A DNA stretch of 64,000 bases from Bedellia somnulentella (lineage: Eukaryota > Arthropoda > Insecta > Lepidoptera > Bedelliidae). The stretch covers positions 2,294,001-2,358,000 of the forward strand of contig OY755177.1 of assembly GCA_963576735.1 (NCBI GenBank). The letters are read 5' to 3'. This document shows, piece after piece, positions 20,353-30,700 of this stretch. Numbering within the stretch: position 1 is the stretch's first letter; the number at the start of each line of letters is the position of its first letter. The notes under the pieces were generated by a model. It was not told the origin of the DNA. It saw nothing but the letters and a program-made list of their open reading frames with translations, and made no database searches. The position numbers were made by a program, and so were the translations under genes.

Positions 20353-20518
20353 TCGGCGATAGGCCTGCCCCCTATCACGTGAGTACACTGTCTAAGCAAA
20401 ACGTGGGTACCTTCTCTGGAAACTAGATGGCGCTTGCCATGTGAGTTCAGGAGTATTGGTACCTCTGCCAACCCCTTCGGGGATAAACGGCGTGAACGTT
20501 TATGTTATGTTATGTTAT
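20353..20518 (+). repeat. SINE B, 5'-truncated
   Basis: It runs from GCGATAGGCCTGCCCCC to GGCGTGAACGTTTATG and (TTATG)n. Confidence 0.82.
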
Positions 20519-21000
20519 GAATTTTCTACAAACTGTCAAGAGTGACAGTTTGTTCCAATAAAAAACAGGTTACACCGTAAGGGACAAAAAATCACAGTAC
20601 TAACTTTTTCTATCTTTAAGAGTTTTATAATTAGCTATCCTTTTCTTGCTCGTTGTGACGTATTCTTTATCTCTCTAGTTGTGTATGCTCTAAGGATCTG
20701 AACCTTGTATTCTAACATTCAACAAATACCCATAGTTGGTATAGTCTTCTTAAAAGGATTCATGTTGTCAAGAGCTGAATTTAGTTTAGAAGACTGACGA
20801 CCACATGTATTCAAAGGTTCAGATCAATAGTCCTCGTTCCAAATTTTTAGTTCGTGTATGCCTATGTAGTCGGGTTTTGACATGTTTAGTTCGTTGCTTA
20901 TAAAATCCTGAATAAGTAGTTGGACATTACCTCATCCCACCTAACGTGATGATTGATGACTGCTTGCGAGTTTAACTTACCTACCTACCTATACCTTGAC
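20519..21000. other. Unassigned intergenic stretch
   Basis: Nothing recognisable. Confidence 0.3.
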
Positions 21001-21002
21001 GG

Positions 21003-21240
21003 TGACAACCGTGGCCAAGTGTTTTGGTGACTAGCTTCTGGGACCGGAGGTCACGGGCTCGATCTCTGCTGAGGGCAACATTCATGTGATGAGCATAAAT
21101 GGTGTTTCTTAGTCTTGGATGTTATTTATATATCCCGTACCACAAGCCATTAAGTTGGACTTACTTTAGGACTAACACGATCTGTTTCATATGTCCGTAT
21201 ATATATTTTTTATAATTACGGGTACAGTTATCCTAAAAGA
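21003..21240 (+). repeat. SINE D copy (tRNA-derived)
   Basis: The head CGTGGCCAAGTGTTTTGGTG with a B box near GGGCTCGATCTC is followed by CAACATTCATGTGATGAGC, AGTCTTGGATGTTATTTATA and ACGATCTGTTTC. It is diverged. Confidence 0.7.
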
Positions 21241-21244
21241 GAAT

Positions 21245-22880
21245 GCGCAGCAGAGCTTTGGAACCAACGATTATCCAGCCCCTTTTGGAAGTGTTGAAGT
21301 TAAATAGAAAACATGGTCTACCAGCTTTGTCTACGAGTGGATGATAGTGATCGGTTTTTCAAACACATCTCCCAAAAACACTGGCACGGACCTTCTTTCT
21401 TACTGCCCGATGCGTTTCTGTAGCAACCATTGGGGTTACTATGTTATATGAAACAGAAAATAAAACAACCTTGAAATTATTTTTTTATAATAACAGCAAA
21501 ACAAAACATTGAAAGTAACACTAGTTTCCAATTTCAATATTACAAAACATTTCGGTACCACCGCCTTACAAACTATATTATCTCGAGGGGCTCTAACTGC
21601 TTAATTAATCTACACATACAATAAAAATATTGCACAGTCCACACATAAGCTTAGCATATCCAGGTTTAATGAGCCTTCGTTTATTTATTGATCATTTGAC
21701 TTATATTTCTGAAAGTTTTATAAACATACTAGATCCCAAAGTATACACTTTTTGATAATATTTCTGAGAATAATGAATATTTTATTTATTTTTGGAATAT
21801 AGTTAGGAAGGTTGGGATCTAATATATCTCTAGAGTCAAGACATAACCTTCTCATACAATAGTGATAAAAAATCACTTTCAGAAAGGACCATTCAATAAT
21901 CAATAGATTATATAATTGCTTAACAAGTTTTCCGATCATTTTATGATCGTTGTGTGAGGCTCTTTGATACATCAAATGTTATAGTGCCTTAAGATTAATA
22001 CAGTCATGGCACTCTCGCTTTAATTGTGGTTATTGTATTCCTATATATTTTCGGGAAGAGTATTATATAATCATTTCATTAAATATAAAATCCTTTAAAT
22101 TAATCCACTAAAAAATAAGTACACTTCTAGAAAACTTATAAAATAATGGAAAACAATGTTTATTGTAAAAATAATATTTTCAACAGTATGTCTAATTAGT
22201 TGTAACGATCTTAAATCTAAGAGTTTCAACACTATATATCGCAAAATATTTAAACGAATTGTTTTGTTACTACTATGTAGTAAAATGTAAAAGAAAACAT
22301 AAGTATACTTGGAGAAACTTTTGCAAACATAAAATGCATAAACTGACTAAATTTACCAAGATGTCTTTTAATTGCATAAAAAATAATAGTCAGGTTTAAA
22401 ATCGTGATTTTTTCGAATATATGTAATAAACAAATTGATGTTTACATCTTTATTACAATAAAATATCAATAAATTCTTAAATAATTAATTAATCATATAA
22501 TATGTATAGGCCTGATTTATTATAAAATAAGTATATTTAATATTTCCTGTAATACTAAAGTTCCGGTCTATTTTGATAATACTAAGGTATTACAACTTGC
22601 TTATATTTACATTACAAAATTATCATTACTAAGCATTTTTACATTAATTATTATACCCATATTTCTAGTCAGCTTTTTAACTATATTTAACTTTCCACGT
22701 GTATTCGGGATTGCTATCATAATAATAAATTAATTGTATTATTTGTAGCAATTTTCTAAATTTATTTCAAGTAAAAGTATTATGTTTAAATAAAAACGGA
22801 AACCTTTCTTGTCAATGCTCCTTTAGACGATATTAAGAGAGGCAACTGTGATAGTATGAATACTCTTTTAAATATATTCA
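21245..22880. other. Very AT-rich intergenic region
   Basis: No gene, splice-flanked exon or repeat family could be recognised. Confidence 0.35.
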
Positions 22881-22884
22881 TCAT

Positions 22885-22960
22885 ATACTAACGGCTATAA
22901 ATCCAAAAAAGGGGTAGCTAGAGCTTCAGAATTAGAAATAGTTCGCCATTTTTTTAATAT
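22885..22960 (-). repeat. Diverged SINE A fragment
   Basis: ACGGCTATAAATCC, AGGGGTAGCTAGAGCT and AGAATTAGAAAT match the family 3' half. Confidence 0.5.
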
Positions 22961-23251
22961 ACATCCAGAAAGATTGAAATAAAATGAAGGATGGAGATGG
23001 GTCTCAGGCCACATAGCACAACAATCATTAACATCAACATACAACAGTTAAGACATGCGATAAAAACAAATATATGTGACAAAGTAAGTCGCTTTAACTA
23101 AAATAAACTTTCGTATTTATAATTATAACATTAGAAATAAAATGTTATTAGTGGTCACTGGTCTCAGATTTTACGTCAATAATATGAGATAGTTATGGCA
23201 ACTAGCCAACCCCATTAATACCGCTAGCATTTAAATTTATATTTGTGAATT

Positions 23252-23499
23252 GCTGTGTAGTGTCGGCTTAGAATAGCACTACCCCATTTCTTCCGGTGGG
23301 TGTACGTAAGAGGCGACTAACGGTTTTGGGGCTTTTGAGGTATTTTTGGGCGATGCGGTTAGAGACCCATCACCAACATCCTTTATTTCACCATCTTTTC
23401 CCCACACAACTTCCAAAAGTAGCTGAGGAATTTCTGATTCCTTAGCTCTGGCTACCCCTTCTAGGGATTTATAGCCGTGAGTATATGTATGTATGTATT
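23252..23499 (+). repeat. Full-length SINE A
   Basis: Complete from TGCTGTGTAGTGTCGGCTTA to GCCGTGAGTATATG(TATG)n. No pol III A/B boxes of tRNA type are seen in the head. Confidence 0.88.
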
Positions 23500-23504
23500 T
23501 GTGA

Positions 23505-23660
23505 ATATTGTATTAGCTGTGTAGTGTCGGTTTAGAATAACTTACACTAACCCGTTTTTTCCCGCTAAGCTTCTTACGCTATATAGACACATTTTTGGCG
23601 ATGTATCACCGAAAATTCTTTATATTCGATATAAACTATTTTCCCTCCCAGTCTCAAGTT
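23505..23660 (+). repeat. Diverged SINE A, in tandem with the previous copy
   Basis: AGCTGTGTAGTGTCGGTTTA then CGATGTATCACCGAAAA. It lacks the 3' end and appears older. Confidence 0.55.
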
Positions 23661-23749
23661 TCACAGTGGTTAAGAAAATGTTGATTACAAATCTCAGTAC
23701 GAATGTGTTCCCACACATCTGATCGGGAGTGATCGAAGTAGTAGAATTA

Positions 23750-24112
23750 ACATAACATAACATAAACGTTCACGCCGAATATCCCCGAAGGGGTTGGCAG
23801 AGGTACTAATACTTCTGAACATCACATGACTTTGTCACCTGGTGTTCAGAGTACCCACGTTTTGCATGGACAGTGTACTCACGTAATAGGGGGCAGGCCT
23901 ATCGCCGTTTTGTACGAATACACTGTCATATGACTAAGTACAACTCAGCCATGTGGGTTTCCTCACGATGTTTTCCCTCACCGTTAACAGCCATGATAAG
24001 TTAACCACATATATGTCTTTAGAAAAGACAAATTGGTGTAGGCCCGACCCAGGATTTGAACACTAGTCGTTTGCACGATAACCGAGTGTTCTACCCACTG
24101 GGCTATCACGGT
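23750..24112 (-). repeat. Full-length SINE B with tRNA head and 11-bp target duplication
   Basis: 363 bp flanked by TAGTAGAATTA at 23739-23749 and 24113-24123. On the minus strand the head has A box TAGCCCAGTGGGTAGAAC and B box GTTCAAATCC, then the body and the GGCGTGAACGTTTATG end with a TTATG tail. Confidence 0.92.
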
Positions 24113-24421
24113 TAGTAGAATTAGGACTGCTATAAGCAGCCCTTATTAACCAATTTACAAACTCCATGTATGTTACAGACACAGAAAGAAATAAGGTGGT
24201 ATTATTCTAATCAGACACTACGTAGATGTCTATGACGTCTGCGGAAGAGAACGTCTATTCTCAACATGAGTCATGCCGACTGTTTTACTCATATGTGTAA
24301 AATAGGTGTCAGTGACATATGTATTATCCATTGTCGATGACGAATATAAATAAAAAACGGGAGTCTCTGACAGCCAATATATATAAAATTTAGGTCAACT
24401 ACATTTTTGTAGACAGTAACA

Positions 24422-24677
24422 TACATACATATACTCACGGCTATAAATCCCTAGCAGGGGTAGCCAGAGCTAAGGAATCAGAAATTCCTCAGCCACTTTT
24501 GGAAGTTGTGTGGGGAAAAAGATGGTGAAATAAAGGTTGTTGGTGATGGGTCTCCAACCGCATCGCCCAAAAATCCCTCAAAAGCCCCAAAACCGTTAGT
24601 CGCCTCTTACGTACACCCACCGGAAGAAATGGGGTAGTGCTATTCTAAGGCGACACTACACAGCAAATTATACACAC
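24422..24677 (-). repeat. Full-length SINE A with 12-bp target duplication
   Basis: Flanked by TAGACAGTAACA at 24410-24421 and 24678-24689, which fixes both ends. The tail (CATA)n sits on the left, as expected for minus orientation. Confidence 0.92.
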
Positions 24678-24782
24678 TAGACAGTAACAATAAGCGCAGT
24701 TTCAACTAGGGTTATTATTTCAAGCAGATCGCAGTTTGAGTTTCTGCTCATCAGAGTTGACGAGAGGGCATGATTCGATTTC

Positions 24783-25035
24783 GATGACGTTCGTGGCCGA
24801 GTGGGTAGGTGACTAGCTCCTCGGTCCGGAGGTTGCGGGTTCCATTCCCGCGGAGAGCAACATTCATGTGATGAGCATAAATGATTGTTACTAAGTCTTG
24901 GATGTTATTTATATGTGTATTATATAATATTGAATATATCGTTGAGTTAGTATCCCATAATACAAGTCTTACTAAGTTTGGGGCTAACTTGATCTGTGAA
25001 TAATATTTCCGTATATTTATTATATTATTTGTTAA
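24783..25035 (+). repeat. SINE D copy (tRNA-derived)
   Basis: The head CGTGGCCGAGTGGGTAGGTG with B box GGTTCCATTCCC is followed by the body ATGTGATGAGCATAAATG, AGTCTTGGATG and AACTTGATCTGTG. Confidence 0.82.
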
Positions 25036-25714
25036 CGACGGCGATGTATTTTCATACTGAACTTTCATAGACAGCAGTTGTGTATTCATGAGATGGAAAT
25101 TTTAAAATAAGCCACCATTATCTTTATTTTATATTTTAAAATGTATTTTAAGTGCATAATTTATCAAACTGAAGTTTCAAAGCTACCTGATTTGTTTTGA
25201 CAAAACATTTTTCTCGAACATACCCGTACATATAAATAAACATATTGTGTGGAAGCAGCTGTATTTTATTTGTGAATTATATTTTCATCTCTTACTTACG
25301 TAGATGTTATATTTTTAGGTGAATTGATATCTTCCTACTATTATAATTTAGTCTCGAGGTCTTTCAATTTTTAACATTATTAAGAAAGTAAAGATGGGTT
25401 GAGGATTTTAAAAAAGAAAAAGTACTTGCTTACATTGGATAGTTCAATTAAAGTTTATCTTTGATAGAAGAGTGAGGAATTTCAAGAAAAATAATCTTGT
25501 TTTTAATCTGTTCATTAGTTGAGAAATTGCTGCAAACAATACGAATTACATAACTTATCATCTTAAACTATCTTATCTATGTCATCTTTCTTTACACTTT
25601 TAAAAACAGTTTTTTTGGAACATTTCAATCATTCTACATCATTCTAGTCATTGCTTGCTTGCGTTGTGTACTGTAGAATAATACAAAACATTTAATCTGA
25701 TGGTTTACTAAGAG
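25036..25714. other. Unassigned AT-rich stretch
   Basis: Nothing recognisable. Confidence 0.3.
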
Positions 25715-25875
25715 TATTAGGGATTTTAAGTAATTGGTTAGCGATGTTGGAGATCCATCACCAACCATCGTTTATTATGCCATCTTTTCCTCATTTAACT
25801 TCCAAATGTGGCCGCGGTATTCCTAATCCAGAAGCTGTGGCTACGTTTTTGGGGTGAATAGCCCTTTGTATGTAG
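25715..25875 (+). repeat. Diverged SINE A
   Basis: GATGTTGGAGATCCATCACC, ACCATCG, TGCCATCTTTTCC and AACTTCCAAATGTGGC match the family body. Confidence 0.6.
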
Positions 25876-26318
25876 TCACTTTATTTCCAAAGTTGATGAA
25901 ATGTAAGTAATGAAGCAATCCCGTTAATGGAAGTCGACTTCTAATGAATGATGCAGCCAACCTTACGAAGCCACGCGGCAGTCGAGTGATAAGTTTTGCG
26001 TCGCTGATAAAATGGCTGGCGTGGCGTTATCTGCCGAATGAACGTAGCGTGTGAAAATACTAACAAATAACACTTGGTGTCTACAATTTCACCATATTTC
26101 ACCATTAATATGACATGTATTTTCTTCCTAGTTTGGACTTTGAGCTTATAATATCTAGTCTATCTAGTCGCGCCAATAGAGTAAAACCACATCACTGCGA
26201 GGTCGTATTGCATTTTTTTTACAACGATGACATCATACCAATTCTCAGTATTAAAACTTGGCGAAAAAGGATACTGACATAATCCGACGAATTTGCAACG
26301 AAACGAAAATCGCCTAAA
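25876..26318. other. Unassigned stretch
   Basis: Nothing recognisable. Confidence 0.25.
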
Positions 26319-26319
26319 A

Positions 26320-26502
26320 TTGATACTAATATTATAAAGAATATTCTAAAGTTTGTAACTTCGATGATCATAAAAATAGTTCATTACCATAAAGCTGCAT
26401 CATTTAGGAGCGCTATATAGGCTATGGTCACAGTGAATTTTATAAGGGGCGGGAAGAGATTTAAAAAAATGCTACCCGTGCGAGGCTGGAGTAAAACACT
26501 AG
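26320..26502 (+). mobile_element. Short Helitron remnant 3
   Basis: The 5' side TGATACTAATATTATAAAGA resembles the TC...ATACTAATATTATAAAG start. The 3' end is GCTACCCGTGCGAGGCTGG...CTAG followed by T. Confidence 0.65.
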
Positions 26503-26510
26503 TAAAAATT

Positions 26511-26665
26511 AAACTATTATACGGATACTATCGCGTTTTCAATTTAATTTAATTCAAATTTTTCGGACACTTTTCAGTGTCCATGGTCCAGGTATACTAG
26601 ATTTTAAATTTCAAATAATTTGAGTTAGTTAAGTTAAAAACGCGATAGTATTCGTATAATAGTTT
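26511..26665. mobile_element. 155-bp MITE with 29-bp inverted ends
   Basis: The ends read AAACTATTATACG.ATACTATCGCGTTTT in inverted orientation with one difference. The loop carries GGACAC/GTGTCC. It lies 8 bp beyond the Helitron remnant. Confidence 0.8.
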
Positions 26666-27500
26666 CATTAAATCATGATCACTCGCGCAAACACAAGACA
26701 ATATTACTAGTAAAATAATCGCGGCGTCGCGGTCGTCGCGTCGTTCCGCAATGAGTGGCCTTGCCCTTGTTCTCCCATTCGATGAAATCAATCACTTTTA
26801 TTGGAATTTTGTGTCTTTATTTATTTCAATGAAATGGCGCAGAATCTTCAAGTTTTTAAATGGTAACAGTTAACATAGTATTTTCTAAGCTTTTAAGATT
26901 GCACATTTCAATCAAAACAACTATTAACGCGATTTTATATCCGATATTAGTTTTAATGGTAACAGTTAAGTTTTCATGTTTTAAATCTATTTATTGCACA
27001 CAAGAAAATCATAAAAAAATACAAATTCAGACAAAAATAAAGATTATGCAAAGCTGGGTACATCGCGCTTAAAAATAATAATGATGTTGAGAAGAGATTA
27101 CAGCTCACTAATATTTCATTTCCTGTTTTCACATTTAATTCTTTTTGACTTTTGTAGTACTCCTCTCAAACATTGCCATTTTATACTCAACCACGTTCTA
27201 GAAACACAAGAAAAAAACACTTAAAATCAGTTAACACTAAATAAATAATTTGTACATAAAACTGATTTTGCGATCTGTCGTATCTATACCACAGAAACTT
27301 AGTACTTACTTAATCCAAAATAAGTTATTGCAACCTCCTCATATAAATCTACTAACCTCAATCAGTCCATTTACCTTTCCTTCTTAATATAAAATCCTTT
27401 CCAAATTCACATTAAAACGACAATTAACACTGAAAATTGATTTTTATCACACACATAACTCTATCCACTTGGTCCAAGTAGAGTTTTTTAAGCAAACTTA
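26666..27500. other. Region downstream of the membrane-protein gene
   Basis: It holds a CpG-rich patch at about 26720-26760 (CGCGGCGTCGCGGTCGTCGC), then AT-rich sequence with minus-strand AATAAA at about 26988. It may include the 3' UTR of the minus-strand gene; the end is not fixed. Confidence 0.3.
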
Positions 27501-27529
27501 TTACAACTTTTCTTCAGTACTTTGGATGT

Positions 27530-27645
27530 AGAGTTTACCGGTCTACTAGTCTACTGGTCTTCCAAACTTCTTGTATGACGGTCTAGCCTGATTGGTCTAT
27601 CGGTCTACTGCTCTACCAGTCTTCTAGTGTACCGGTCTACATCCA
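27530..27645. repeat. Degenerate short tandem repeat (GGTCTAC units)
   Basis: About ten imperfect copies of a roughly 10-bp unit (CGGTCTACT, TGGTCTTC, CGGTCTAG...). It lies 70-180 bp past the stop of the membrane-protein gene, so probably in its 3' UTR. Confidence 0.65.
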
Positions 27646-27711
27646 GGCTATGGCAGGAGACGCTTCCGAGATGATAGAATCGAGCGAACGAACGTTGCTC
27701 GAGTCCTGATG

Positions 27712-27777
27712 TCAGTAGTACGAGGAGCTGGTGCAGGGCCCGTCCACGCCCTGCTTCGGCTCATGTTTGGAGCCAAG
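27712..27777 (-). CDS. Membrane-protein gene, coding exon 7 (last)
   Basis: Acceptor ATTCGCAG|CTT. It encodes 21 residues ending CTSSSYY and a TGA at 27712-27714. It joins exon 6 in phase 0. Confidence 0.8.
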   Translation of the reverse strand, partial: LGSKHEPKQGVDGPCTSSSYY

Positions 27778-30700
27778 CTGCGAATTACCATATTATGATT
27801 AAAAATTCGTTTAAAAATAAAAAATAAATAAAAATTTCACATATAAAATGAAGAATATGACATTCGACCATTTGTAAGCGATAAAGTGAAGCCATGATAG
27901 TTTAGGTTGTAAAAAATCGGCGAATAAAGACATCTTGACATTGGGCGATATTTCTTTTATTAATCTAATAATTTCTTACTCTTTTGCAATAAATATTGAC
28001 CAATAGGTGTATCAGAGAGACATTATTTTGATTTGCTTGCTATGCAAAATATTTGTAAAGGAGAGCAGCATTCAAAGCCTTTGGTAAAAACAGACAAACA
28101 TTTTCTTATTTTTCTTATTAATTTTTATAATGTTTACTATGTGTGGATATTGAAGCTCATGCGAAGATATTTCATTTCCCGGAAAAGGCCGAAGAATGGC
28201 TAACCTATTTTTTGATAGAGTGGCAGAGTTTAAGTGCCTAAGATAAAAAAAAAACGTACCTCTCTTATTTCACATACAGCTGGCAGCAGCCCATCAGTGG
28301 AGTTGTTAGGAGAGCGAGGAGAAGGAGTAGGAGCCAACTTCGGGAGATCTCTCCCACTGTTCATTTTATCATGCAATTGAGCCAATCTCATACTCATCTG
28401 CCGCTTCTCTTTTTGTTCTCTCTCCCTCTCCCATCTTCTCGCACTGTAACTCCTTATAGAAGAGGAGCTGCTTTGAATTGAATTTATACTTGGACGTCTC
28501 GAACCTAAGTAAGAAGTATAAATGTTAATATTTGTCAATGTTATGCAAATATTATTTAATTATTGAAGTTCTATTTGATTCATGATACAAAATCCAACGG
28601 CGGTAGAACTTCATGTACACTTGATGTATCCAATTAAATGATGGATAGCAGAGCATATTTATCAATCGTTATGTTTTTTACCAAATAGTAATAAACAATC
28701 ATTGTGTTAATTTGGATTAACTTTTACTTAACAGGAAAGCTTTTAAGGTTCAAGTATAGGTTGCAAGCGGAATTAATATATACATTACGTTGTTAATCAT
28801 CAAGTTTTACCTTATTGGAGTTTTGTATGAATTTGCGTCATATGTATTTGTTAGCTGATGCATGGATCAAACCAAATGAGAAAATTTGTTGAGTGTGTGA
28901 AATGTATTTAACAAATCACATTCTTTGTTTAAATGTTGTGACAAGAAAGTTTATTTTACAAATGAGAAAACTATTCAAAATTAGCATTTTTTGAAAGTCC
29001 TATGAATTTGATCCACAAAAAGACGTGATTGTTATACAATCAGATATTTGAAAATGGATTTATAAAAAAATTAAAATGGATTTATCAATAGCATTATGTG
29101 TACATAAAACACATAGGTGGTCACCAAAAAACACATCCATATGAGGTTAAAAGGGTTCATAGATTTATCACATTTAGCTCATGTAAGGGGGGGGGGGGTT
29201 AAATATGATATTAAAATTACAGAGTATACATAAACCCTTCTTTCCTTTGATATATGAGCCATACTCTTAAGCATATAAAGTTCCCAATAAAGAATGAAAT
29301 TACTTCAGATAAAAATTACATTCCCAAGTGCACATAGAAGTTTAAAAATATCAGAATCTGTTCACCATGCGATATCACACACATTGCAAACGAAAGCATT
29401 TTAAGCGTAAGACATACAAGGCCTCGTGCAAACAGACTTGCGAACAAACACGAGAAAACATGTGCATAGCCAAGCTTACTTCAGTATGACGTGGTGTGAG
29501 CAATTTTTCATAAGTATTGTATGTATTTCATATGATGTATAGACTTCGTGCTTTTCAAAGCACACGGAAAAACCGACATTTAAGAAAATATGTTTTATGA
29601 TGTTGTCTTTAGCACTTTTGGTATGATAAACGAATAGCTTGAAATAAATAAATTATCTAAGCAAGCTGAATGAGACTTGGAAGATCAACCAAACTTGATA
29701 TGTTACAAAAAACAGAAAAGCTAATATTTGGCCGAAAATTAAACAATAATAGAAAAAGATTAGGAAACGTCATTTATTGGTAACCATCACCAGTTAATTA
29801 AATAATAACGAAGATTTTTATGAATGAGTGAGATAAGTGTAAAAAAATATACCAAATAGGGAAACAAACACTTCTGTCCCTATTTAGCATGGAGTTTTGC
29901 TAGCATATTATTTACCCAATACTAAAGAAAAGTGTACTGCAAATTTAGACTCGACCTGTTTATTATAGTTGAATATTGGATAAATAGATGTGCTAGTTAA
30001 TAATTAACTACAAGTGATAAGCTGTGTAAAAGGTAGGTAGATAGAAAGAAAGGACCTGGCCATCTTGCTTTCTTCGCAGCAGGAGCACAAACTAACTCAA
30101 GTCTGGAATATCTTTTACTTCAACTAATTTGAGGAAATATGACCTTTGGTCTATAAACTTCCTCGATTCCAATTATGGATAAAGTGCAAAACCAATGTCA
30201 TCCGTAAATGGTCAAACACACATATTGTACGGATGTTATAATTCAAAGAGATCATGAAACTGTTTTATACTTATTTGCTCTGTTTTAATTGGATTTATTA
30301 CACTTTCAAATTTCTTAGTAATAGCAATCGTGTTAAACCAACAACTCCAATATGGCCGCTAACACCAACACGCAACATCTAACGGAGACGCGGGCGCACA
30401 TTGCACAACTCATGCGAACCTCACCTGACTCTTCACGATTTATCAACAACATTTTAACAGTGACATCTATGATTATAGCACTGAACTTTCGTAACCCATG
30501 TAATCGAAATTTTGTGTAACTACCCTCATGGTTATTATTTGTTGTTTATGAAAAGAGAGAGACTCAATCGATTAAAATGACTTCGGGGTTAGTTTCAGGA
30601 TAGAAGAGGCAGGCAAAGTACCGTGCAAGTGACCCGGCACACCGAGACGTGCACGAACGAGGGCGACCGTTCTCATACATTATCCAGATCACCTTTGGCG

